A DNA stretch of 21,397 bases from Ascoidea tarda (nom. inval.) (taxonomy: Eukaryota; Ascomycota; Saccharomycetes; Ascoideales; Ascoideaceae), in the NCBI GenBank assembly GCA_030560485.1, contig JAKTTS010000264.1:1-21397 (forward strand), read 5' to 3'. A model generated the notes under the pieces. That model saw nothing but the letters and a program-made list of their open reading frames with translations. It did no database searches and was not told the origin of the DNA. Positions 1 through 8,930 of the stretch are shown here, one piece after another (within the stretch, counting starts at the first letter, position 1; every line of letters begins with the position of its first letter). A program made the position numbers and the translations under genes.

Positions 1-56
<56 letters not shown>
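1..56 (+). repeat. (AAT)n trinucleotide repeat, poly-Asn
   Basis: A perfect AAT/ATA run fills the left edge and encodes 17 consecutive Asn in the RGS-protein frame. It probably continues beyond the window. Two further Asn runs in the same gene, near 308-345 and 510-540, mix AAT and AAC codons. The left run is pure AAT, so it looks younger and more prone to slippage. Confidence 0.95.
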
Positions 57-58
<2 letters not shown>

Positions 59-1529
59 TGATGATAACCCATTATCTCCAATCAAAACCAATAATCCTAT
101 TTTCATAACTCCCAGCTCCTCAAATCTTCCAAATAATATAGAAAAGATTAAAATCAATACACTAATCCATATCACAAACAAGTTCAAACAAAAAATTAAC
201 CTCTCTCATTGTGAAGAAAATTTAGCCTTTCTAATCCAAATTTATAACTATCAAAAAATCTGGAATTTCATATTCACTGAAAGAAGATACTCAATCCTCA
301 AATGCAAAATTAATAATAATAATAACAACAACAACAACAACAACAAAAGAAGCAGTATCTCCTCAATAAAATTCAATCTAAACAAAAGAAGACAAAGCTC
401 TTCTTTCAACCTCTTCAATGATAACAGAAACTCTGAAAATTCAATATCTTCAACTCTACTTAATTTAAGAGAAAACTCTTTTTCAAATAATCTTTCTCTA
501 ATTAACACTAATAATAATAATATCAACAACAACAACAATATTGAAAAGATTAAAGATCCTGACACTCTCAATTTATTCAAAGATGAACTTAATGAAATAT
601 GGAACAACCTAATGAACGAATACGTTTTAAATAATTCCCCAAAACAAATCAATTTACCAAATGAAGTCTATAAAAATATCATAAATGAACACAACAACCC
701 TGATGTTCTTTATCATTCCCCAATCTTTTTGGTTCAAGCTAAAAATTCGGTTCTACAATTACTACGAGAAAATATTTACAACTCCTTTATAACTGATTTC
801 CAAAATGATAACAATTCCCATTTTATCACTTCTCAAATTAAAAATTCTAATAATCAATCTCAATCTCAATCTCAATCTCAATCTCAATCCTTTTTTTGTA
901 ATGATTCGACTTCTTTATCAACTTCTCCCGATTCAATGTCAACTTCTCCTACCTTGCCAACTCCTTCATCAATTCCATTAAATAATCTCTACGATCATTC
1001 TCCAAAGAACAAACCACTTAAAGACAATGTATCCTTTAACTTAAATCCTTATAAAATCAATTATAAAAGTAATCAAGTTCAAAAGAAAAAAAATAAACCA
1101 AATTTGTCAATAGATCCATTAGAAGAACCTATAAATCAATCCCATAGCTATATTCATAATCACAAAAATAACCAATTTTCAATCAAGAGTAATAGAAATA
1201 ATAAACTAAATTTGAATCCAAATACAAACTCGCCTCTAATGACTTATTCTCCTGAAAATACTTCAGCTCATGATGATAAAGAATACATTTTTTCCAAGAA
1301 ATCTACTGTTAAGGGAAAGTCAAAGTCAAAGTCTTTGACTTCTAAATTAATTAAACAAAAATCAACTGAAGGACATGAACTCCATTCACTAAAGGCTCCA
1401 AGAGGTCCTTGTGGTATGGTTTTCGATGAAAATGCCTATAACCCTAAACCGCCAGTGCAAAAAAAGCAATCATCAACCACTGGATATAGGAGATGGAGCT
1501 CATTAATGGGAAAGTTTAAAAAAAAATAG
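3..1529 (+). CDS. RGS2: RGS-domain protein, Rgs2-like (5' end cut by window)
   Basis: The reading frame is open from base 3 to the TAG at 1527-1529. The ATG at 612 is therefore internal, and the true start lies left of the window. About 508 codons are visible. The product looks like a regulator of G-protein signalling, a GTPase activator for a G-alpha subunit in the nutrient/cAMP branch. The RGS fold is split. Its first half (bases about 150-290) has the hallmark HCEENLAFLIQIY, like the EENL core of RGS proteins. Its second half (about 555-810) has EIWNNLMNEY, an INLP element, and a closing helix FLVQAKNSVLQLLRENIYNSFI, which is typical of the fungal Rgs2 type. Between them sits an Asn/Ser-rich insert of roughly 85 codons. 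The C-terminal tail is Ser/Asn-rich, contains a Ser-Gln repeat, and ends very basic (GKFKKK). The family call is firm. Orthology to RGS2 rather than another yeast RGS gene is inference. Confidence 0.72.
855..890 (+). repeat. (CAATCT)6 hexanucleotide repeat, Gln-Ser
   Basis: Six tandem copies of CAATCT (the last is CAATCC) lie within the RGS-protein reading frame and encode alternating Gln-Ser. The repeat unit is a multiple of three, so length changes keep the frame. It lies just after the RGS domain, in the disordered tail. Confidence 0.93.
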
Positions 1530-2060
1530 AATAAAGATCCAAATTTTTAATTAAAAGGGAAATTTCTTTTTTGTGGATTTCTCTTTTTTTCATTTTTTTT
1601 TTCAATTAAATGTTTTAATGGCTTTTTCTTTTTTTTTTTATTATTTAATATTTTTGGCTATTTTCTTTTGTATTTTTATTTATTAATATATATGATGGTA
1701 TCTTGCGGTAGAGCTTTCTTTTTTGTACTTCTCTTGCTACTTTTAAATGGTTTATTCAAATTTTAATTTTTTTACTCTTTGAAATCTTATCTTTAACAGA
1801 TTTCATATTACGTTTTTGTAGACTATGATTGGCCAGCTCCATTTTAATGTACGCAAACAGGGATTTTGCTATCATTTGTTTTTACTTTTTCAAACAAAAT
1901 ATATAATACATACCAGAACAAACGGGGCTTTTCTTTCAAAACTTTTCTTCAAAGATCGATAAATCATAAAATTTCTGGTTCTGAAATTAATATTAAGAAG
2001 AATGTCTTCTGAACTAGATATTAACTGTTTTCGAAGATCAGAAACCATGAATGTGCTACA
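1530..2060. other. Intergenic: RGS-gene 3' region and EXO5 promoter
   Basis: This 531-bp interval holds no supported gene except a short upstream ORF at its right end. The first 150 bp are T-rich, as expected for a yeast 3' untranslated region. From about 1800 to 2000 the sequence is mixed AT-rich promoter with no motif I can assign. No tRNA or snoRNA signature was seen. Confidence 0.6.
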
Positions 2061-2064
2061 ATGA
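2002..2064 (+). promoter_or_regulatory. 20-codon upstream ORF overlapping the EXO5 start
   Basis: An ATG at 2002 opens a 20-codon frame whose TGA (2062-2064) overlaps the EXO5 ATG (2061-2063) in an ATGA arrangement. A second in-frame ATG at 2047 gives a 5-codon version. If the EXO5 mRNA begins upstream of 2002, scanning ribosomes meet this uORF first and would need leaky scanning or reinitiation to make EXO5. Whether the transcript includes it cannot be seen from sequence alone. Confidence 0.5.
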
Positions 2065-4412
2065 TCTGCTCACTTAAAAACTTTCAACATTTCAAAAACA
2101 ACTTTTTATCAGCTTTATTGGATTCTAACAAGAGAAATATCTCCCAAAAAGTGTTAAGATTAAAAATTCCTAATAAAACCAATTGGCTGACTTCTCAAAA
2201 CTTGAATGAAACAAAAAATCTTGATCTAGTAGGTAAGTCAAGCTGTCTTACTAACTTGGGTCAACTGAATCATTTGAATGTTTTGGAGCATCCAGATCAT
2301 TTGCACATCTTGGGCGACTCAACTGATTTTAACGCAATTGATAAGTTACATGATGACTTGCAAGATGACTTACAAAGTAACTTAAATCAGCTAAATAATT
2401 CTAATAATTTTGATAATGCTACTAACTTGAGTGATTTGATGGAAAATAAAATTGAAACTTCTGGCATTTTGGATGCAAATGACACTTTTTCCTCTACTCC
2501 AATTGACGGTTTGAACGCCCCTCCACCAGATATTCTGTTTGAAACTTTTGGTAGTGGTTCAAAGTTCCCTGAAGTTGGTAATTCCATTTACTCTAAAATA
2601 GAGTCAAGAAAACATTCTTCACTTCCAGAAAAAAACGTGAAGATTGAAAAAAAAGATAATTTGGATTTGGAAAGAAGAGAGAACCTTGAAGAAGCAAAAT
2701 CCTTAATTGAAAAATACTTATGTTCAATTGAAAAAGATATCACTCAGAATTTTACAAATGATAATGCATCTGATTTACAAGTAGAAAATTTTTATCAAAT
2801 ATTACAAATTGATAAAACAGGCTATTTACCTCTCAAAATATTTCCTTCAAATTTGTTAAATCCTTACGATTTTTATAATAATGAAAAACCCTTTTCAAGT
2901 CGAATAGACGAATTTGACGATCAAGAAAAAATTAATCAATTATCAAAACAAAAGAACACTATATACAATTACAATGACTTAAACAATTTTCAAAAAAATT
3001 ACGATTCTTATTTATTCAATTTTTCAATGAAAAATAAGTTTGTTCCAAGACTATCTGTCACAAAAATTCTAACAAATACCTTTTGTGAGTTTAAATACAT
3101 ATACGAAATATATAATAAAAATCCTCCAGAAAAGTCAAAAGCCATGTTTCAAGGACAAAAAATACATTCAATTTTAGAAAATTCTATTTATCCTGACAAA
3201 GCTGAATTATTGAATAACTTTGTTGAAAGATACACTATAGGTTTGCAATTGCCGTTGAGAAAAAACGTTGATATAATGGGTTATCAACTTTTCTCAAATA
3301 TCATAAGGTTTAAAGATCTTTTCTTCATAGGAGAATCCAGAGAAAATCAAATACATGGATTTATAAATAAAAACACTTTAAAAATTGTTGGTAGTCATAA
3401 ACCTGAAAGTGGGAATAAAAGTGAGAATGAAAATAATGATTTGTTGATTTCAGGAATTATAGATCACTTGATTTTAACAAAAAACAACAAAAAACAAATA
3501 GCAAAGCGGATGAACTTTGAAACAAATACAAAATATCTACAAGGTTTCAATGAATCACTCGACTTAAATAAATACTCTAATGATTTAAATGACTTTATTG
3601 AGAAATTTTCTGAGAAGAGTGTACAAGATGCATTTCTAAAAGAAAATTTTAGAATTATTGTCAGCGATGTAAAAACAAGAGGAATAAAAAGGAAACCTGA
3701 TCATCAGAATGTGATTGATGGTTCAAAATTGCAAATTCAAATCTACCGAAGCTTTTTGGAAATTTTATCTGATAACATTGAAAATAGTTACTGGAGTATA
3801 ATAAAAAGTCTCCAGAAAAGAAATCTAGATGTTGATGAATCCTTGTCAAAGGAATATATGTTTATATATTTAAAGGAGTTTCCTGAGTACTTTTCCGATA
3901 TGGTCAGATTATCTAAAGGAGAAAAAATCGGATTTGAAGACTTTAATAGTGATAGAACATTAAACAAAAAAAATCCGGAAATCAAAATTGAAACTGATAC
4001 TAAAGAAAAATTGAAACAAGAGAATTCTTTTTCGACAATATTTCCGATTTTTAAGGGAGAAGATGAAAAAATGAATGATTTATTAATAGAGTGGAAAAGC
4101 CCACTAACCTTAAGATACCTTTCATATAGGTTTAGTCAAGTATTAGGGATTTTCAAAAAATTTCTTTCCGATGAGTTAAAAATTGAGTATTATTCAAATA
4201 AAGAATTTGGGCAATCTTTTCTCCATGTTAATTTTAATAAGCTTCCAAAGGATGAACTTGATAAAGTTATTGAAAGTAATATGGAATTAATATTGGGAAA
4301 ACGAAATCCCGATTTAAACTGGATTGGCAAGGACATGGGAAAAGTTGAAAAATATTGTAAATACTGTAATTTTAGAGAAAAATGTGGATGGAGAAATTAT
4401 ATGAAATTATAA
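2061..4412 (+). CDS. EXO5: Exonuclease V (Exo5/Dem1), Fe-S cluster single-strand DNA exonuclease
   Basis: The 783-residue product belongs to the Exo5 (formerly Dem1) family, 5' exonucleases that act on single-stranded DNA and in yeast work in mitochondrial genome maintenance. The RecB-like nuclease core is visible in order: QKIHSILE with H369, the GIID motif with D468, the SDVKTR motif with D536 and K538, and QIQIYRSF with Q558 and Y562. The four Fe-S cysteines also fit: C342 in the NTFCEF segment, then C766, C769 and C775 in a C-x2-C-x5-C array near the C-terminus. The first 45 residues are basic, hydroxylated and nearly free of acidic residues, like a mitochondrial presequence. From about 50 to 240 there is a low-complexity extension that makes the protein longer than the roughly 585 residues of S. 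cerevisiae Exo5. The ATG at 2061 is the first after an in-frame TGA at 2010. The gene is convergent with the next one, 125 bp away. Confidence 0.93.
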   Translation: MICSLKNFQHFKNNFLSALLDSNKRNISQKVLRLKIPNKTNWLTSQNLNETKNLDLVGKSSCLTNLGQLNHLNVLEHPDHLHILGDSTDFNAIDKLHDDLQDDLQSNLNQLNNSNNFDNATNLSDLMENKIETSGILDANDTFSSTPIDGLNAPPPDILFETFGSGSKFPEVGNSIYSKIESRKHSSLPEKNVKIEKKDNLDLERRENLEEAKSLIEKYLCSIEKDITQNFTNDNASDLQVENFYQILQIDKTGYLPLKIFPSNLLNPYDFYNNEKPFSSRIDEFDDQEKINQLSKQKNTIYNYNDLNNFQKNYDSYLFNFSMKNKFVPRLSVTKILTNTFCEFKYIYEIYNKNPPEKSKAMFQGQKIHSILENSIYPDKAELLNNFVERYTIGLQLPLRKNVDIMGYQLFSNIIRFKDLFFIGESRENQIHGFINKNTLKIVGSHKPESGNKSENENNDLLISGIIDHLILTKNNKKQIAKRMNFETNTKYLQGFNESLDLNKYSNDLNDFIEKFSEKSVQDAFLKENFRIIVSDVKTRGIKRKPDHQNVIDGSKLQIQIYRSFLEILSDNIENSYWSIIKSLQKRNLDVDESLSKEYMFIYLKEFPEYFSDMVRLSKGEKIGFEDFNSDRTLNKKNPEIKIETDTKEKLKQENSFSTIFPIFKGEDEKMNDLLIEWKSPLTLRYLSYRFSQVLGIFKKFLSDELKIEYYSNKEFGQSFLHVNFNKLPKDELDKVIESNMELILGKRNPDLNWIGKDMGKVEKYCKYCNFREKCGWRNYMKL

Positions 4413-4537
4413 AACATTCAAATTAGATTGTCTATAGAGAATATATTGTTGAATCATAAATTTGTGAAAGATAATGGAAATATAATGACTTTCAGCATAG
4501 AAATTAAATAAATAATTCAACAAAAGACCCCAAAATT

Positions 4538-5920
4538 TTAATCTCCTAACTTTTTCATTATTATGTCAAGCTTTGAGGAAATTTTATCAAATCGTTTGTT
4601 ATAATTGTATTCTAAATTAACTAGCTTTTTTGCTATTGCGTCGAATTTTTCATTAATTAAAGAAATTATCTCAAGATTATTGGAATTATTTATGTCAGTA
4701 GTTTTATTTTGATTATCGTTGACAATACCATTATATTGTTTATTAGCATTATTGCTACAATCATCATCACTATAATGTAATTTAATTTGAATTGGTTTGA
4801 TTAAAATTTCTTTTAGGATCTCTAAATCTGTTTTTTTCTCAGCTTTTCGTCTTTTGTTGGAAGTATTTTGAAATTCATCAAATTTTGAGTCAGTTTCACT
4901 TGATGATTCACCATTTTCAAAAGTAGCAACATTGAAACTTTGAAGTTGATTGATTTCCTTCAACAAAGATATACTATTGTTATTTGTTGGAGTAGCTTCA
5001 GGATTGCTTTGTACATCTTCAGTATTGAGTTTAATATTTTCTTTGTTGTTATTTTTTTTATTTCTATGACTGTTATCGTTACTACTTATTTCAATTATGT
5101 CATTCTTCCTTCTAATAATTTCATTGTTCTGATTATTGATAATAGCGCTATTGTCATCCATGTTAACATCGGATGTAATATTGGTATCAATAATACTCTC
5201 ACAAATGTTAATGCCACTATTATCTATTCTATTCTCATCATTGTTGTTTATTGGTTGAATGTTGTCATTGTCAGCACTTATATTTACATTGTTACTGTAT
5301 TCATTACTATGATTGTAACTGATGGCATCTTTGTTGTTTACAATACTGTTTGTGTCGTCAATGGCCTGGTTATTGTTGATATTTTGAAGAGCTTTAAAAA
5401 TGCTGCTATTTTCGAAGTTTTTCAGATTATCGGAATCATTATCTATATCGCGATCGTTTTCATTGTCTTGATCATTATCTTGATCATCATCATGATCATC
5501 GTTATTATCGGTCCTATTATCAATTATATCTTGGTGAAGGTTGTTTTTATTTTTTTTTGTTTCCAGTTTGTCAAAATTTAGCTTGCTTGATCTTTTCTGT
5601 GCATTATGAGCAGTTTTATGCTGAATAATCTTTATCAAAATTGATTGAAGTTCATTATTTATCGCCACACCACCATTGAGTCCATCCATGTCATTAAATT
5701 TAAATGTCGTTTCCAAAGATTTATAACGGGTTTTAAGGGTTCTGTATTGCTTGAAATTCAAGTTGAACGTTTCGTTAAACTGTTTCAATACAGTTTTCCA
5801 GTTTTTATCTTTGTGCCTTATCCTATCGTCGAGTATATAAGGCATGTTCTCCTGAACTAAATTGCACAAAGTAGAATCCATTTCTGATGTCCATTTATGA
5901 ACCTTTCCATGCTGATCCAT
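4538..5920 (-). CDS. Myb/SANT-like domain protein with C-terminal coiled coil
   Basis: This 460-residue protein has no ortholog I can name. Residues about 8-75 match the Myb/SANT-like (trihelix-type, Myb_DNA-bind_3) pattern: W10-T, a first helix DSTLCNLVQE, W41 after DKN, then FNETFNLNFKQYRTLKTRYKSL. Residues 130-170 form a very acidic Asp/Asn tract, followed by a long Asn-rich disordered region. KRRKAEKK at 356-363 could be a nuclear localisation signal. The last 41 residues have regular hydrophobic spacing and are probably a coiled coil for self-association. DNA binding in the nucleus is inferred from this layout. Myb_DNA-bind_3 domains occur both in transcription factors and in proteins derived from transposases; nothing here shows a transposase core. 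The opposite-strand ORFs (e.g. 4940-5581) are shadows of the Asn/Asp codons. Confidence 0.8.
   Translation of the reverse strand: MDQHGKVHKWTSEMDSTLCNLVQENMPYILDDRIRHKDKNWKTVLKQFNETFNLNFKQYRTLKTRYKSLETTFKFNDMDGLNGGVAINNELQSILIKIIQHKTAHNAQKRSSKLNFDKLETKKNKNNLHQDIIDNRTDNNDDHDDDQDNDQDNENDRDIDNDSDNLKNFENSSIFKALQNINNNQAIDDTNSIVNNKDAISYNHSNEYSNNVNISADNDNIQPINNNDENRIDNSGINICESIIDTNITSDVNMDDNSAIINNQNNEIIRRKNDIIEISSNDNSHRNKKNNNKENIKLNTEDVQSNPEATPTNNNSISLLKEINQLQSFNVATFENGESSSETDSKFDEFQNTSNKRRKAEKKTDLEILKEILIKPIQIKLHYSDDDCSNNANKQYNGIVNDNQNKTTDINNSNNLEIISLINEKFDAIAKKLVNLEYNYNKRFDKISSKLDIIMKKLGD
5461..5510. repeat. Imperfect GATCAT/GATTAT repeat coding for Asp-rich tract
   Basis: A run of imperfect ATCATC/GATCAT triplets encodes the alternating Asp/Asn/Gln acidic tract (about residues 135-160) of the Myb/SANT-like protein on the minus strand. 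The changes preserve frame, which is consistent with codon-level slippage. Confidence 0.7.
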
Positions 5921-6380
5921 ATTCAGTGTCTAATGTCTATTAATGAACCGAGATGGTGATGAACAGCAACTTTGAAAAGACCAAAAGAAGCAAAACAAAG
6001 GGTTGAGACAGAAGTAATAATATAAAGCTAGGTCTACGACAAACAGCAGTCAATTCTCTGCAAATACAGCCACAGACGACAAGTATCCCACACAATCGAT
6101 GACCCAGCAATTGACGAGGCATTCAGAACTGAGATGAACAATTTCACTGTTTGGGACGCATCAACAAAGTTTCTTTGGTAAAGTTCCGTCGGCAGCCACT
6201 GGCATTTCCAGATCAAGAAGTTTCCGCCGTGTGACAGGTAACGCAAGTGCATGTGCAGCTACGTATTTTCCGCATGAACCACAGCGCTGGCTCATTTTGG
6301 TTTGTGTTGAAATGCACAAGAAATATATTCTTTAATATTTAAAGTAGTTGGGGGATGTAGTTGTTTATTTACAGACAATG
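5921..6380. other. Intergenic: promoter of Myb-like gene and helicase 3' region
   Basis: This 460-bp gap separates two minus-strand genes. The part nearest the Myb-like gene (about 5940-6300) is noticeably less AT-rich than the coding DNA and carries short ORFs with no recognisable product, so it reads as promoter. Bases 6320-6380 are AT-rich and are probably the helicase 3' end. No tRNA-like clover-leaf or B box was seen. Confidence 0.55.
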
Positions 6381-8585
6381 CTAATTAGCATTAAATCGAT
6401 TGCTTACTTTTCTGCTTCTAAGACCTGCCAATTTCTTTCGAAGAGCAGTGTCGTCGATGGTGAGACTGTGAGAACAGTTGTTGCTTTTGACATTGTGGAC
6501 GTTGTTGGTATATGTGCTGTTTTTGATATGGCTGTGATTCCTTAGGTATTTTTTATCGTCAGAGGAAATCAGAAAGTAGTTTTCTAAAGTGTCCTTTGAA
6601 TAAACTTTGTAGTGGGTTTTCCAAATTAGTGAGTCTATTTTTGGTTTGATTTTGAAATTGCCAGAACAAGTTTGGAAAAAATTTAAAATTGATTGAAAAA
6701 TAGAATCCTCAGGAAAGCTAAATCTTTTATAAAAGTTTGAGTAGTAGAATAAAAGTGATTGAATCAAGGATATCAAAAAATCTTCTTCTTTTTTAAGTTT
6801 TGTTATATTATTTGTTAGCGAATTAATATTAGAAGTGATATTTTCAAGCTCTAAAGCATCTTCATTTCCTGTTGACAAATCATTTCTTTTTTCTTGTTCT
6901 CTTTCAAGTTTTTGTTGTAATTTTCTCAAATTATTGACATACTCTTGCTTTTTAGTTGAAATAATTTCATTTTGTATAATAGAAAGTAATTTTTTTTCAA
7001 GCTCCAAATTTTTAGCATACTTGTAGGTATGGTTGAAGTTTACAAAATTGTTTTCAACTAGTTTATTGTAGTAATTTTTCTCAAACTCACTTAAATATAA
7101 AATGGAATCTGCTTTTTCAAGTGAAAATCCTCTTGAAGTTCTACCGATTTTATGGATATAATTTTCAAAATTTTTTTGAGCTCCGAGTATTAAGACATTA
7201 GTTAAATCTGGAAAATCCATTCCTCTACTTGATAAATCAGTTGATATTAAAATTGAGTTCCTAGTCTCTTTAAATATTTTCAATACTCTTTCTCTTGATT
7301 CAGTTGTAGTAGATCCAGAGATGTAAAAAACATTATAGTTAATTTTGTGCTTTAAATCCAAATGATATGTTTCAAGATAGTTCAATAATAGCATATAAAA
7401 AAATTCGACTGATAGAATTGTAGGCAAAAAAATCAAATCTTTAAAATGTTGTTGTTTCTGGGTGTCACTATTATTATCTTCTGGAATTTTGTTGTCAACA
7501 ATTTGACTTTCGATAAATGAAACCATCGCAAAAAAACTCGATAGTAAATTATTAGTGATAACCAAATTTTGATTGATTGATTCCCTTGTATTGAAATTAT
7601 TTATGATGGACAAATCATTGTTTTTATTGGCATTTATAAATAAAGGAGTTTCAATGAGCTCTTGATTTGCAGCACATTTCCTTTCCAAATATTTATTGAA
7701 TTTTGTTGCATGATCACCAATTGAATTTAAAGTGTTTTCATCAATTGTTGCAGAAAAGTATAAATGTCTAAATTCACTTTGGAAATTGTTCAATTTGTAA
7801 AGATAAGACTGAATTTTATAAACATTCGTCTTTTGCATTGGATTTAATAATTGATCTGTTTCATCAAACACTAAATAAGATAGATTGTAGAATAAATGTT
7901 TACAATTATTACTTGCCAAAAACAAATCAACAAATCTACCAGGAGTTGCAATGATGACATTTGGTTTGATAGTGTTCACTGATTTCAATTGCAAAATTTT
8001 TGACATACCACCACCAGTTATCATCATACTGGAAAAATTAAAATTCTTGGTCTCGCTCTCATTCAAAACATTAAAAAACCTATTAAATTCGTTGTTAATT
8101 TGTATTGCTAATGTTGTTGTATTAACAATAATAACCGAATCAATAGAATATATATCATTTGTATCATTTATTTGGATATCTTCGGCAGTTTGTTTGAAGG
8201 TATTTTTCAATAGATTATTAATTATAGGTAGGATAAATGATAATGTCTTTCCAGAACCGGTTTCGGCACAAACAACAAAGGTCTTGGTAGAAGATAATAT
8301 CGGCTGCAAAATTAGTTTTTGAGCTGCAGTCAAATATATGAAATCCAAGGAGTGCAAACAGTGCAAAATATCCAGAGAAATCAATCTTTTATCATATAAT
8401 TCCTGGAAAGTTTTAACTGGAGTTTGATTTCGAGTTATCGGAACAGTCTCATTATCGTCGTTTTTTTTGAAACAGCTCAAGTATTTAGTGGACAAACTTT
8501 TTCGCGTTATGACCTCAGATATTGCTGTTGGTCTAGAACAGAACAACAATCTTCTTATCATGATTATATGGTTTGTTATTGCCAA
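6381..8585 (-). CDS. MSS116: Mss116-like mitochondrial DEAD-box RNA helicase
   Basis: The 734-residue product has both helicase lobes: motif I AETGSGKT (107-114), GG (191-192), TPGR (214-217), motif II DETD (241-244), SAT (278-280), motif V STDLSSRGMDFP (448-459) and motif VI HKIGRTSR (478-485). The phrases LIFLPT, RGMDFP and NYIHKIGRTSRG resemble Mss116. So does an ISLIQS segment with flanking helices (605-650), which matches the Mss116 C-terminal extension. A Lys/Glu/Leu-rich helical insert (about 525-600) precedes it. Mss116 is a mitochondrial RNA chaperone for intron splicing and translation. Met9 starts a good presequence (IRRLLFCSRP...), so the true start may be at 8561. Several motifs are unusual: the Q motif reads LTAAQ, motif Ia reads NTTTLAIQI instead of PTRELAxQ, and motif II is DETD. 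It could be a fast-evolving MSS116 or a paralog; MRH4 fits less well. It is divergent from SLY1. Confidence 0.78.
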   Translation of the reverse strand: MAITNHIIMIRRLLFCSRPTAISEVITRKSLSTKYLSCFKKNDDNETVPITRNQTPVKTFQELYDKRLISLDILHCLHSLDFIYLTAAQKLILQPILSSTKTFVVCAETGSGKTLSFILPIINNLLKNTFKQTAEDIQINDTNDIYSIDSVIIVNTTTLAIQINNEFNRFFNVLNESETKNFNFSSMMITGGGMSKILQLKSVNTIKPNVIIATPGRFVDLFLASNNCKHLFYNLSYLVFDETDQLLNPMQKTNVYKIQSYLYKLNNFQSEFRHLYFSATIDENTLNSIGDHATKFNKYLERKCAANQELIETPLFINANKNNDLSIINNFNTRESINQNLVITNNLLSSFFAMVSFIESQIVDNKIPEDNNSDTQKQQHFKDLIFLPTILSVEFFYMLLLNYLETYHLDLKHKINYNVFYISGSTTTESRERVLKIFKETRNSILISTDLSSRGMDFPDLTNVLILGAQKNFENYIHKIGRTSRGFSLEKADSILYLSEFEKNYYNKLVENNFVNFNHTYKYAKNLELEKKLLSIIQNEIISTKKQEYVNNLRKLQQKLEREQEKRNDLSTGNEDALELENITSNINSLTNNITKLKKEEDFLISLIQSLLFYYSNFYKRFSFPEDSIFQSILNFFQTCSGNFKIKPKIDSLIWKTHYKVYSKDTLENYFLISSDDKKYLRNHSHIKNSTYTNNVHNVKSNNCSHSLTIDDTALRKKLAGLRSRKVSNRFNAN

Positions 8586-8930
8586 CTATCGATCTCATCT
8601 CTTACAGCACTACCAAACCAATGAATAAGAGCCTGGAAAAAAAATTAAATTTCACGGCAAACCAAAATACTTCCGTCAAAATCCGGCAAAAGAGCCGCCG
8701 CCAAATGTCGAACCGTGTATGCCTTTAATGGTAGGAATACGCGTTATTACGTTATTGTGCAGATTATTCAAACCAGAACCACGGATCGTTTGCAGCATGA
8801 CTTTGAATTTATTGCCAGTTGTTATTCAGAAACCAAAGCCAGTAGAAGAAGTGTCGATTCAACTGTTTTATGAAAAAGCTGCTTTGCGAAGAACTGTCTG
8901 GATATCTACTTACACTTGGTTTATATAAGA
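8586..8930. promoter_or_regulatory. Shared divergent promoter, helicase / SLY1
   Basis: This 345-bp interval lies between two divergent genes and should hold both promoters. It contains a GC-rich patch, AGCCGCCGCC at 8693-8702, which shares the core of the yeast Ume6/URS1 element (TAGCCGCCGA). The match is imperfect, so binding is only a suggestion. A 69-codon ORF (8719-8928) ending 2 bp before the SLY1 ATG has no recognisable features. Confidence 0.5.

Noticed and set aside
251-652. Minus-strand ORF rich in leucine (133 codons)
   Set aside because: It is the antisense of Asn codons in the RGS gene: AAT/AAC runs read as poly-Leu/Ile on the other strand. It has no independent support.
4940-5581. 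Plus-strand ORF of 213 codons resembling a hydrophobic membrane protein
   Set aside because: It is the antisense of the Asn/Asp-rich middle of the Myb/SANT-like gene. The Ile/Val richness comes from complementing AAT/GAT codons.
6381-8585. Assignment of the helicase to MRH4
   Set aside because: Both are mitochondrial DEAD-box proteins, but the RGMDFP and NYIH phrases, the C-terminal extension after lobe 2 and the SLY1 neighbourhood fit Mss116 better.
8708-8714. TCGAACC, a possible tRNA B box on the minus strand
   Set aside because: The flanking bases do not complete the GGTTCGANTCC consensus, and no A box or clover-leaf stems can be drawn around it.
8719-8928. 69-codon ORF just before SLY1
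   Set aside because: It has no recognisable protein features. It ends 2 bp before the SLY1 ATG by chance, and the transcript probably starts within or after it.
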